Of a stretch of 64,000 nucleotides of DNA, positions 27,463 through 38,037 are shown piece by piece. The DNA is taken from the NCBI GenBank assembly GCA_947646735.1, contig CANTFK010000987.1, positions 124,001 to 188,000 of the forward strand. Direction: 5' to 3'. The position numbers and the translations under genes were made by a program. The notes under the pieces were generated by a model. The model was not told the DNA's origin, did not search any database, and saw nothing but the letters and a program-made list of their open reading frames with translations. The stretch comes from Peronospora farinosa. Its lineage: Eukaryota; Oomycota; Peronosporomycetes; Peronosporales; Peronosporaceae. How positions within the stretch are numbered: position 1 is the stretch's first letter; each line of letters begins with the position of its first letter.

Positions 27463-27773
27463 AAACAGTCAGCACCAAAGGGGTACGTAGTACCAGGTGC
27501 ATCGCTCTCGACTAAGTCGATCGAGCCCAAGAAACCCAGTCCCAAGTGAAGTATATCCACTTGGGGACCACCAAGTCCAAGTCTTATACAAAGATCAAGT
27601 CTTTAAGTCTTCTGCGTCTAACGAGGAGCAAGACCAGCGAAGCCGACAGGTACACAAGGTGAGACCCAAGGTTGACGCGGCACGGTATCGGGGTACCCCC
27701 TCCGTAAGTCGGCAGCCCGGCGCTGTGTGTGTTTGTGGTTCTCTCACGTCGTTTGAGAATCCACTCCACCACA
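27463..27773 (+). repeat. 5' LTR remnant of element 1
   Basis: This segment matches the last roughly 310 bases of the 3' LTR (about 38639-38948) at about 98% by eye. It ends CACCACA like the 3' LTR. The first roughly 600 bases of the LTR are missing because the satellite abuts it. The U3 promoter portion is therefore lost from this copy. Confidence 0.9.
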
Positions 27774-27774
27774 A

Positions 27775-27792
27775 TGGTTCGCGTGCCCGGAT
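27775..27792 (+). other. Putative primer-binding site of element 1
   Basis: One base after the LTR end the sequence is TGGTTCGCGTGCCCGG. It begins with the TGG expected to pair with the CCA end of a tRNA primer. I cannot name the tRNA from the sequence alone. Confidence 0.55.
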
Positions 27793-28119
27793 CTTCGGGA
27801 GACGCGGGATTTCACCGTGAGTCCCACGAAGAAGAAAAGACAACGGTCAAGATAGACCAAGGGACTGGAAACTGGATCGCCATTGATTAAGAAGGAAGAA
27901 GGATCGGAGGACCTGCAGAGACCGGGGAGGAGCTCTGCTATTGAGGTCAAGGTGGAATATGAAGAAAAACCACAAAATCCTCCCCCTTTTGTCTTCGTTG
28001 AAGAAGACAGCATGGACCATGATAAATGTTATGGTCCAGGGGTCCCAAGTTAGACAGCGAAAGCTAAAAAACAAGGGAACCCGTAACAAGTCTCCCGAAC
28101 TACCACTCAAGAGCCAAAG

Positions 28120-30237
28120 GTGCCCAAGAACAAGCAAAAGAAGCATACCAAGATGAAGGCACCAACAGGCGGAGACACGACGGACGAGTCAGGGGAGAGC
28201 CAAGGGGTGGCTAGTAAGGACTGGGCAGAAGAAGATTTGGAAAAATCCTACCATCGGAGTAAATTGAAGAAGTTTCTTCGAAAGGACCCGGTGATGAAGA
28301 CGCTCAAGGTCAAGCTTCTGGACCAGGTCCACGGTCCGATAAGGACCCTTCCCACCACGACCACAGACCTGGAGGTCCTCAAGGCCGTAATGAATCTGCT
28401 GCATGAAGCTGGTATGACTGCTGGGAACTTTATCGCTGAGACCCTCTTCTATTTCGGGTATATGACCTTGAAGAAGATCTTAGTGACCCTGCATGTTCAC
28501 CTCAAGGTGTATGTGGGGGAGTTCCCCCCAAAAGAAGTACCCCGTCAAGATGGAAGAGTAGTGGCTCCTGGCGTGAGCTCTCCTCCTGGGTCACTAAATG
28601 AATCGTCATAAGGTCTCAATATTAATTGGCCAACTCATCTATGATGTCGGCCCTGATGGATACGGTGGACCGAATGCAATTGGGTCCAGCTGGTGCAGTG
28701 TTATTGGAAGCACGAATTCGCGATGCTGGCCAAATGGACACAGCATCCCCATGGGTCCAGCGCCAAGCACAGGAGGAGACGGAAGCCCGTTGCAAAGTGG
28801 AGCAAAGGACGATGGGAACAAAAACGGATCAGGAAACAAAGGCTGAGTCAGTTTCTTCTAGCGTGCTCCAGTAGTACTTTGATAAGGCGGTGACCAAGTT
28901 CCTTGAAGAGCAAGGCTCCACAAAAGATGCAGTGGACAGGGGACACACCACGAAGGGTAAAGGACCAGTTCACCCCAGGTCCTCCCACCAAATTGAGCGC
29001 CTAGGACCACTAGGCGATAAGCCTGATGTGGACATGGAATCTTTGGGGTCAACCCATGATGAATACGACCCAGATGATCTGACGTTCCCGATGACTTCAG
29101 CTCGAGCGGCTGTGGCTGCGGCTACGGCAGGAGAACCCCCTACTGTTGTTCCACACATTAGGGTATCGGCCTCGTCGGATCTGAAGGAATTTAGCAGAAG
29201 GGACCACGATGAAGATCGTGCCAGAAGTTGGAGCACTAAGGTAAAGACGGCTTTCCTCCGAGACCAGGCACCAGACAGCGAGAAGTGTCTCATTTTTGGG
29301 TCCCTGCTCACAGGTCCAGCTCAAAATTGGTATCGACAGCTAGGTCGAACGGTACGCGTTGATTGGAAACTGCTTCTGCGAGAGTTCCAAGCCCAATTTT
29401 GCGGCTTGGGGTGTCGGTGACCCGTCAATATTATCACGCCAGAAAGAGAACCGATGAGTCACCCTTGGAATATCTGTACCGGTTGAATGTGGCGGGGCTC
29501 AGGGCCAAGCTGAATATTAAGGGTGGACCCCTTAGTGTAAAGCGTGAACACGTGGACCATTACGTGGAAACCTTAGATGATCGAGAATTAGCGGATCAGC
29601 TTACCTTGCTCAGACTTTCTGATGCGGATGACCTGGAGGAAGTCCTGCTGGCTCGTCAGAGAGCGAAGACGCGTCAAGGAAGGGTCTTGTTCGGATCCAG
29701 CAAGTTTCGCCAGAAGGCCATAACCCCTCCAAACCACACCAAGGGTCAGCTGAGAAGACCCGTATAAGTCATCCGAGCCACTTCTGAAAGTGAAAATGAC
29801 CAAGAGTCCAGCTTCAGTGGGTCTGAGGGAGAAGGTGACCTCAGAAGAATCTATGCGGCGGCGAGTAAGCCTTACACTCGTAGGGAGAGGAGGGCAGATG
29901 CCCCCGGGACCATCAGGACCCAGACCCATACCGAGGTCGACGCATGGCAGAGGGAACTGGACAAAAGGTGGTTCCAGGGTCACCCGTGGCAAAGTGTACC
30001 CATTGTGGATCTAGGAAGCATGTGGATCTGGACTGTTGGAAGCGACTCGTTTGCGAGTGTTGTGGAAAGAAGGGTCACCCAGCTGACCACTGCCTGTTTG
30101 TGTGTCGCGGTTGTGGCAAGGTTCATGACGTCGGCAAGTGCCCGATGGAAGAGTTCTACAATCTGATTCGCCAGTGGTACAACCCGACTAAGCACGCGGG
30201 GCAGCTGCCCGAGGCGGCGGAGAAGATGTTGAATTAG
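28120..30237 (+). pseudogene. Decayed gag of element 1 with CCHC zinc knuckles
   Basis: Gag is spread over several frames: about 28120-28611, 28626-28874, 28890-29420, 29363-29767 and 29944-30237. The middle part has the look of a retrotransposon Gag core, with W/Y-rich helices such as GPAQNWYRQLGRTV and a segment SPLEYLYRLNVAGLRAK. The last part carries zinc knuckles: CTHCGSRKHVDLDC and CECCGKKGHPADHC both fit CX2CX4HX4C. A third, CRGCGKVHDVGKC, is one residue shorter (CX2CX3HX4C). The protein would form the particle and bind element RNA. Frame changes near 28.6 and 29.4 kb and stops between segments break it, so it cannot be made as one protein from this copy. Confidence 0.85.
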
Positions 30238-31477
30238 AACGCTCGCCAGGTTTGAATCTGGTACGAGCCGAGCGTTCTAATTGTTGCATTTATGCATTTG
30301 TGGAGAAACACCCCGTGGAGAAGGTCAATAAGATGGATGAATTGATTGGAAATACATCGGGCTTTTGCATTAATTCTGTTGCTGCTGTGGCCAATGCATG
30401 TATACCTCACGTTTATCCCCGAGGGGAGACTATGATGACATTGGACTCATTGCCGGGAGAGTCAAGAGGATACTGGAAACACCGTGCCCCAGGAAAGTGG
30501 TTTAAGCAATCCAAGGCCTCTGGGAAAGCTAACAGTATTCGTGCAAATCTACTGTTTGATTCTGGTGCCAAGATATCTATTTTGGATATCGCCTTTGCTC
30601 GTAAGGCAGGCTGTCAGATTAACACAAGCGAAAAACAAGAGTACGTGGGCACTGGAGAAGCAGTTTACACCACGTAAGGGCGAACGAAGATCAAGATTAC
30701 GCTGAATGGAGTATTAGTATACTTCTTCAATGTGTGGGTCGGGTCCATGACCGGCCAGGATGTGCTACTAGGAATGGACATTATGGTGCCAGCTGGAATT
30801 CGTTTAGACATGGCGGATGGAACTATTTGCTTGCCAGACGAAGTTCGAATCCAGCTGACAGGTCGCAAGACCTTGTAAAGTGGCCATATGTCGGAGGTCA
30901 AATTGGGCCAGTACGTGAATTTACCTGCGACAAAATATGTCAAGGTTCCGCTGAAGAGGGTTACGTCGGACCAGTGGAAATTATGGATGACCCGTGGAGA
31001 CAAATGGGTAACTACGATGATCCAAGGACATGGACATCGCCAATTCTTGAGGGTCACCAATATGAGTAACAAGGACCTGATCCTACACGAGGATACCAAT
31101 CTGGGCATTTGGCTGGATAAGGACCGGGTTCCCCGGGCCCAAGGATTCGTGTCAGTTGGTTCTAGGAGATATGCTGAATGGAAAAATCTAGCCTACCAAG
31201 CAACCACCGACGAGGAGGATGCTGAAACCACTCAAGAAGAAGTATACCAAGGTCCGATGGTCGAGAAACCTCAGTACACGACTCCACAAAGGATGTTGCT
31301 ACGGACGGGGACCCAATTGACAGTGGCTAACGTGGTGCACGAGTCTGTTATGAGGGGCCTTGAGTCATTACCATCAGATCAGGAGTATGGAGTAGAGGCC
31401 CTTGATGGAGTTCAAACAACTAGAGCCATCGTGGACAAGGAAGTCTCATCTAAGGATATGACCGATATGGAGAGGGT

Positions 31478-31575
31478 CCACCCAGAGGAGGGCCCACAGG
31501 TCCACCCAGAGGGGGGGTCCACCGGTCCTCCCAGAGGAGGGTCCACCGGTCCACCCAGAGGGGGGGGGTCCGCAG
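31478..31575 (+). repeat. Short tandem repeat inside element 1 pol linker
   Basis: A unit of about 18-21 bases, with core gtccacc-cagagg-aggg, is repeated about five times. It encodes a Gly/Pro-rich stretch of the type HPEGGSTGPPRGG just before the reverse transcriptase. G runs differ in length between copies, which is consistent with slippage. It is probably a spacer between protease and RT. Confidence 0.75.
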
Positions 31576-32340
31576 ATCACCAAGGCTGAAGTAGATGCTT
31601 AGGTGACCAGGTCTGTGTTCACGAGAGTGGAGACTTATGTGCCGAGGATATCAAAAAAAATGGTCTGTTATCCCTGAAATCAACCCATCTACAAACGAAG
31701 TTACGTTGAAAGACATCCAGATCCCAGACCCCGGTGATACCCCAAAGGAGGAGGTGGACCGCCTCCGCCAGATTATATGGAGAAAACGACATTTGCTGAT
31801 GGGAAAAGGTAACGCATTACCCCCGGCGGCTCGAGGAGCAGTGTGCGACATTGATGTTTGGAACGCACGGCCAATCGCCCAACGGGTACGGAAGGTGGCC
31901 CCTCAATTTAGAGAGATGCTGGCAGACCTGATAAAAGGCCTCTTGTCCTCCAAGATAATCCAGCATTCCACCTCCCAATGGGCCAGTCCAATTGTAATTA
32001 TTGTCAAGAAGAATGGGGTGGATATAAGGCTGTGCATTGACTACCGGATGGTGAATGACTTAACGCGGCTTATGGTGTACCCTATGCCTCTCGTGAATGA
32101 GTTGCTGGAAGACCTAGATAAGGCCCTGTGGTACTGCTCACTGGATATGGCTAGCGGTTTTTGGGTGGTCAGCATGACTGAACGAGCCCGTTTAATCTCG
32201 GCGTTTGTAACCCCGCTCGATTGTTTGAGTGGAGACGAATGCCGTTTGGACTGAAGAATGCGCCACATATCTATCAGAGATTGTTGGATAATGCTCTGTA
32301 TGGATTCCTAACGATTTCCTCGCAGCCCAACACTGAGAAA

Positions 32341-32371
32341 CAGGTTGACCTGTTCGAAATAGGTCAACCTG
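32341..32371. other. Perfect 11-bp inverted repeat in the RT coding region
   Basis: CAGGTTGACCT at 32341-32351 is matched by AGGTCAACCTG at 32361-32371 across a 9-base spacer. It lies between the conserved LKNAP block and YIDD, near a frame change. Confidence 0.85.
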
Positions 32372-32868
32372 AAACGGACCACGAGGAGTCCATATTAGGC
32401 GCCGGTCTTATATCGATGATATTTTGGTAACCTCTGGATCATGGGATGACCTATGCTTAAAAGTGGAAAGACTATTGGAGGTTTGTAATAAGTGGAATTT
32501 ATCGATCAGCGCGGTCAAAAGTTCATGGGATGTAAAAAAGTTGATTATCTTGGGCATCGAGTATCTGCGGAGGGGTTGGAGGCCCACCCTAAGAATCTTC
32601 AGTCATTGGTGGACTTACCGCTGCTCACCACCCTAGAAGCCATGCAGTCGTTTCTTGGAAGTCTCAATTACTATAGCCGGTTTCTAGAAGACTACGCGAT
32701 TTATGCGTCCATATTGTATGAGCTAAGAGAAGTGGATTATCACGTGTTACGACGCCGGATGAGTGGGACTGGGGACATACAGGGAGATGACCAGGAGGAG
32801 GACCGATGGGCCCGGGTGCAGGTAGCATTTGCTATGTTAAAGAATAAGATCGCCACTGCCCCAATCCT

Positions 32869-32915
32869 CCGCCATTTTGATCCAGACCGGGAACCCGTCT
32901 GGATCAAAATGGCGG
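32869..32915. other. Perfect 19-bp inverted repeat in the RNase H coding region
   Basis: The arm at 32869-32887 (starting CCGCCATTTTGATCC) is exactly complementary to 32897-32915 across a 9-base loop. The loop, CGGGAACCC, is itself complementary to bases just after the right arm (GGGTTCCCGG). In related proteins the sequence after HFDPDREP continues directly into a short V/Y strand and the next motif. Here about 26 bases that are the inverted copy of the preceding bases interrupt the frame. Confidence 0.85.
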
Positions 32916-35360
32916 GTTCCCGGTCTATGCTAGCGAGTGGGCCATCTCAGCATCCCTGGTGCAGGAATATGAAGGGGTGTATATGCCGGTAACTTTCACG
33001 AGTCGAACTTTGAAGCCAAACGAGATCAACTATGGGCTGGTGGACAAGGAAGTGTTGGCGCTATTGCAAATACTAGACCTTTGCTACACGTCACTGATCA
33101 CCCGAACTATCAAGGTCTTGACCCGACACTCAACACTGGCGTGGTTAGTCCGGTCACCTGGTCTACAAGGTCGCCTTGGAAACTGGGCTGCACTCCTGTC
33201 CCAATGGACGTTAGAAGTGGTCAAGTGTTAAGCGGGGCGAGGATGGAATACTGGGGACATTGGCAGCCAGCATAATTCCTCGCAAAAACGTGGACTCCAT
33301 CTTGTCTTTAATTACCCCTAGGAAACACCCTCGCCAAACTATCACGGTGGTCTTCCCTACGGTTGAGCCCGAGGAAAGCCTCTATGTGGTCAGTTTCGAT
33401 GGGTCTGCACGAGTTAAGCGTGGAGGAGGAGCCTGCAGTGCTATTGTGTGGCACCTCCCGGAATGGACGGTGGTCGCCGCCGCTTCCCGATATTTGACTG
33501 AAGCGACAGTAAATGAGGCAGAGTATGAAGGCCTATTGTTGGTCTTCCTTCTACTGTAGAACCTGGAGCATAGAAGTCTGGTAGTGTGTGGAGATTCTAA
33601 CCTGGTCGTCCGACAGATGCGAGGAGAAATCGAGTGTAAGGCGCAGGGCCTGACAGTACGACGGGCGAAAGCCCTGGAAAAACTCAGGTCCTGGCCTGTT
33701 CACGAGTTTCTACACATGAAGCGCGAATGGAACCAAAGTGCAGACCGACTTGCTAATGCGGCTTTGCACCAGCAACAGGGTGTCGATATAGTGCCGGAAG
33801 AAGAGTTCAAGGACCTCGAAGCAATTAACCGTCTACCTGAGCTTTTAATACCCAAGGACCAGAACCATGCATTGCGAGTCACAGCTGTTACGAGATCCCG
33901 GGCCCTATCCAGAATACCGACGGAAGTCTTGCAAGATGAAGTGGTGCAACGGACAAGGATCGAACGAATTGCAGCAGCCCAAGATGAAGAGAATTGGATA
34001 CGTGATTTGTAGATTTACCTACGGGGCAACTGGAGTAGTTTATCGGCAGAGGTGGCATTTACGTGTGGAAAGATTGAGATGAACTACGCTTTACATGATG
34101 ACGAACTTTTTTTGTACTTCCCTTACCAGGGAACAGCAGACGAGGACCGTGATGGGTTGATTCGGCTAGTTATACCTGAAAGTCTACAACAAGACTTTCT
34201 ACACCACTACCATACGATTCTAGAAGGGGGACGCCAGGGAATTGGCCGTACATAACAACGGATCCGGAAACATTTCTATTGGAAAAAGGCTTATTCCGGA
34301 GTGTTAAGCGCTATGTTGGCACTTGCGTGGACTGTGAGACTGGCAAAGAAGGCCCCACCTTACGAGGGAGAACTCCAGGAAACATTCAAGCTACCTATTC
34401 GTTACAAGTTATCGCGATGACCATATCCCATCGTTGCCCAAGCCATTCAAGGGTAATACAGAGCTGTTGATTTGGGTGGACCTGTTTACGGGATATGTGA
34501 TTGCCAAGGCTAGTTCGTCGAGGTCGGCCTAAAGCGTGGCAGAAGGTTACGAAGAGTGCGTATTCCGTTGGTTTGGGGCCAGTGAGGCGATCCGACACGA
34601 CAAGGAACCCAGTTTCATGTCAGATTTCTTTCGTGCTTTCAACCGCATGATTGGACAAAAGCAGCGGGCCACCATGGCCTACCGGCTGCAGGCCAATGGA
34701 ACTGCGGAAAGGATGGTGCAGACGATCACCCGATCTATCAAGATGTATGTGTTGGAGGTGGACCAGAAAAATTGGGATGCATATGCAGAACGGCTCACAT
34801 TTGCGCTGAACACGGCACAGGACCGGGTCCGAAAGGAGACTCCGTTCAATCTGGTGCACGGTTGGGACGCACGAAGAACGTCGAAGGCCACTATACCGCT
34901 GGGTAGTATCAGGCGGCGTGACTGTGACCCCCGCCGGTGGCGATATAGCGTATAGCGACAGCATCACCGGGCAAGGGAACAAGTCAACAAACTATTGCGA
35001 TCAGCAATGCAATTTCGAGCCAAGATCCACAATGAAGAGGTGGCGGATAGCAAGATTGAAGCAGAATCTCAAGTGTGGTTGTAGCTAGACCGGGTCAAGG
35101 AGGGTTATGCTCAAAAGCTGGCACATCTATGGCATGGGCCGTTCCGAGTGAGAGAACTGGTGGGTGACTATGCCGTTCGTTTAGACATCAGTGGAACAGA
35201 CTACCGTATATACCAGTTGGTACACGTTTCAAAATTGAAGCTGGTCCGGCAATACCCGGATAGACCAGATACGGTGTTGGTGGTAGACGAAGCGAATTGG
35301 GTGGATTTTGATGAAGCTCTATTGCCAGAAGATAGTTGGGTCGCGGAACTGGAAGATGAC

Positions 35361-35574
35361 GAGTACGAAGTGAAAAAAAATTCTAGACAGACGGATGGGA
35401 AGGAAAACTCGGTACGGACGGATCCAGTGTGAATACCTGGTACAATGGAAAGGATATACTGACCCGTCATGGGTGGATGAGGTGGACCTCAACTGCGGGG
35501 GATTGCTTAGGGACTATGAGCGCAGGCAGGCTACTCGGAACCGATTCGAGGCAATGCAGAGTCATGAAGATTAG
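35361..35574 (+). other. Chromodomain at the C-terminus of element 1 pol
   Basis: The domain reads YEVKK, then (after a one-base slip in the A8 run at about 35373-35380) ILDRRMGRKTRYG, then CEYLVQWKGYTDPSWVDE and a C-terminal helix LLRDYERRQATRNRFEAM. Chromodomains on integrases are known to direct insertion toward modified histones. Here that could mean heterochromatin such as the neighbouring satellite. Confidence 0.8.
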
Positions 35575-35849
35575 TGGGGAGAGTTCATCTTGGGAAGGCC
35601 AAGATGATGCAAGAAGGAGGCGGTATGTGTCATACATTTACAAAGGCGTCAAGTTATTATATTCGAGAGTGCGGCAGCACAAAAGAGATTGCGAAGTATT
35701 GTGAGAGGCCCAGAGTACCAGGGCACCGGGGTACCGGGGGCCAGGGATACCGGAATATAGGCCCAAAGAAAAGGAACGTGAAACTACGGGAAAAGCGTCA
35801 GAGCAGAACAACTATTGCGGATACGTGGGAAGCTAGCTGGCTAAGCATT

Positions 35850-37939
35850 TTATGTATCGTTGGTCGGGCAAAATTTGCCAGAGAGACGAGGGACCTGGAA
35901 GGCGGGGTGTTCCTGAATGTTCTTGCGATAGAACACGCGCCAGGGGGCAGTGTCGTCTGCGGTCTGCAAATCCCCCAACAAACTCAACTGAGGATCCTCC
36001 TTGGTGACAATCGGGTACCAAACGTTCAGCTGACGGGTCGGGATCATGGGCTGGAAGTAGGGGTCAAGAAGAATGTCCAGGTCACAGTGACCGGCCTTCA
36101 TCCCTTTCAAGACCTTCTCAAGCACTTCCATCCAAGCCCTCACAGCCTTGGCCCGCCGTTTCTTCCTCGCATTGACAGCTGAGAGGCGTATCGTTTCTCC
36201 GTACGGAGTTCGGAGAAAAGAGGAAGTCGGTGTCGGTCTTCCCATAGACTCTGGCGTGACGCGTCGACGTAAGTATCATGGAGCTTCACGAGGTCACTGA
36301 ACCAGCCGGACACTGAGAAAGAAATGGGGGTTACGGTCACGACCCCCTGGGCCCAAGGACGCTAATTCATCAAAAGTTGAAGTTGAGAGTCCTTCATGAG
36401 GCCTTCGCTCCAGACTGGAGGGCTTCGGGACTCCTGGTCATCAGAAGCACCCATCCAAGACAGTGGAAGCGATACCTTGGACCAAAGATCCTCTGGCGTC
36501 AGCTGGGTGATAACGAGGGCCCCTACCTGGGAAATCGACCAGGGGGAAACGTCTTCCGTGGCGAACGTGCTGGGTTTCGCATATCCAGGAAGGGAAGAGC
36601 CGTGGATGTTACGGTCGGGGGGATCATCACGGGCGAGAACCTGGATGGCAGGACCCTCAGATGTTGGTGCAGGATCCTCGCTGCTAGGACCCTTGCCACC
36701 GGGACCCTTAGCTGTGGGATTCTTGCTGCTGGAACCCTTGGAGAGTGGTGCGGAAATCTTGCCGCTGGAACCCTTGGGTGGTACTGGACCCTTGCCGGCG
36801 GGGCCCTTGCGGCGGGAACTTTTGGCTGGTGGCTTACGCTTAGCATGGCTAGACTCGTCGCTCTCAGTTTCAGAGTCTGGTCCAAACATCCAAGAACTCG
36901 TCGGAGTACGTCGTTCGAGACTTCTTGTTCCTTGACGCCAGAGACGCTGCGTGGGAGGTGCGAGGGGATGGGGACCTTGAAGGTGGAGCGGGAACTTCGG
37001 ACTTGGCCTTAGTCGATAGGCCTATGACCTCGGGGCCGACCTCTGACGTAGAGGGTACAGGGCCGTGGTAGCCCGCGACCTGGCCATGGCGGCGAACATC
37101 GAGTCGTCACTACTACTATCCTCGGCCTCAGATGACCCCGGGGCATGATTGGCTTTCCGCTTCTTCGGCTTAGGGGGTGACCGAACCTTGGCTGAAGGCG
37201 AACGTGACCTTTTCGTCGTTCTGGGACTTCGGGCCTTGGTCGTGGCTGGAGTCGATTTTGCCGCCGTGCCTCGAGCAACCGTTAGCTGCTTCTGCAGGAG
37301 GGTCTTCACGGGACTCTTGTAGCTGGCAACCTCCTTCTGGAGTACCAACACTTGTTTTGACAGTGCTTAAGGACTGCGAAGTGCGTCCAACTTGGACTCC
37401 AGCGACCTAATCTTGGCCGAAGAACTATTGACAGCCTCGTTGTACTGGTCCTTCCAGTACTTGATCTGGGATCGGGATTCTTCCACTTTCCGAGAATTGT
37501 CCACCCGTTGGGCGAGTGCATCCCAGTACTCGGCGATGGCCAGCTGGTCCACTTCATGCTCGTGGACCAGATTCCGGACCCAAGACTGTATCCGGGACGC
37601 ATGGGTCACCTCGAATTCCGTGAGGTCGTCTACGCGACGCTGTAATTCCGCGGTCCGGCGATGTTCTATCTGGTAGGCCTGTTGGAGGACCCTGTGTTCT
37701 TCAGCGAGGGTCTTCATGGACTGGTCCCGTTCCACCGCAACACGTAAGACTTCCCAAGCTTGAGAGACCTCTAGATAATTGGAAGACTCCCCAATAAGGT
37801 CCACGGTCGGGGCGACTTCGTCAGGGTCAGGTCCAGGAAGCTCGGGAAGAGACCAACGGTCAGGTGCTTGGAACCCGGTGGAAAGATTACGAGAAGTCAC
37901 TAACGGATACAAGACTTGTGAGCTGGTGAACGCAACCAC
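35850..37939 (-). pseudogene. Antisense coiled-coil protein gene between pol and 3' LTR of element 1 (interrupted)
   Basis: On the minus strand one frame runs from about 37939 down to 36140 with only three internal stops, at about 37367, 37022 and 36362. A second frame, 36245-35850, looks like its continuation after a shift. The N-terminal third is a clear coiled coil, with segments such as LAEEHRVLQQAYQIEHRR, LQRRVDDLTEFEV and IRSLESKLDAL. The heptads carry on past the first stop into LSKQVLVLQKEV. Next comes a basic and Ser/Pro-rich region (KARSPRTTKRSRSPSAK), an acidic Ser stretch, and Gly/Lys/Pro repeats. The last part contains VRAWMEVLEKVLKGMKAG and LLDPYFQPMIPTRQLNVWYP. The opposite strand shows no comparable pattern over the coiled coil. 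The frame opens at GTG about 100 bp from the 3' LTR, so the LTR could be a source of antisense transcription. I do not recognise the family. Confidence 0.65.
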
Positions 37940-38025
37940 CCGAACGACGTAGGATCACTTACTGTTAATTCGAGGAGTTTGGACAAGGGTGTACTGGGTC
38001 TTACCGCAGTTCGGAAGACCAGCGC

Positions 38026-38037
38026 GCAGGGGACAGC
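38026..38037 (+). other. Polypurine-tract-like sequence before the 3' LTR
   Basis: GCAGGGGACAGC directly precedes the TGTGGTG start of the 3' LTR. It is mostly purine with two C. It is placed correctly for plus-strand priming. Confidence 0.45.

Larger units (their letters stand above)
30252..35574 (+). pseudogene. Decayed pol of element 1: protease, RT, two RNase H domains, integrase, chromodomain
   Basis: The protease motif LLFDSGAKISILD lies at about 30549-30590, with DSG in place of the usual DTG. Reverse transcriptase runs from about 31,640 with SPIVIIVKKNG, SLDMASGFW, MPFGLKNAP and the catalytic YIDDILV at about 32,410. The first RNase H follows, about 32,640-33,230 (LTRHSTLAW). A second RNase H at about 33,386-33,790 shows SFDGSA, NEAEYEGLLL, CGDSNLV and SADRLA, giving the four acidic residues. 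Integrase has HHYH, CVDC, then WVDLFTGYV, RHDKEPSF and GTAERMVQ (D, D, E). A chromodomain with CEYLVQWKGYTDPSWVDE ends at the TAG at 35572-35574. Frame shifts occur near 32,220, 32,330-32,400, 32,900 and at an A8 run near 35,373, with stops near 33,557, 34,010 and 34,254. Some of these could be assembly errors, but not all. Confidence 0.9.

Noticed and set aside
27595..28146. Minus-strand frames over the 5' LTR and gag leader
   Set aside because: They are not conserved as protein. The same LTR frame appears in the 3' LTR simply because the LTR is repeated.
36377..37012. Plus-strand frames opposite the antisense gene of element 1
   Set aside because: They are rich in repeats caused by the Gly/Lys/Pro codons of the other strand and show no domain. 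The minus strand has the coiled coil.
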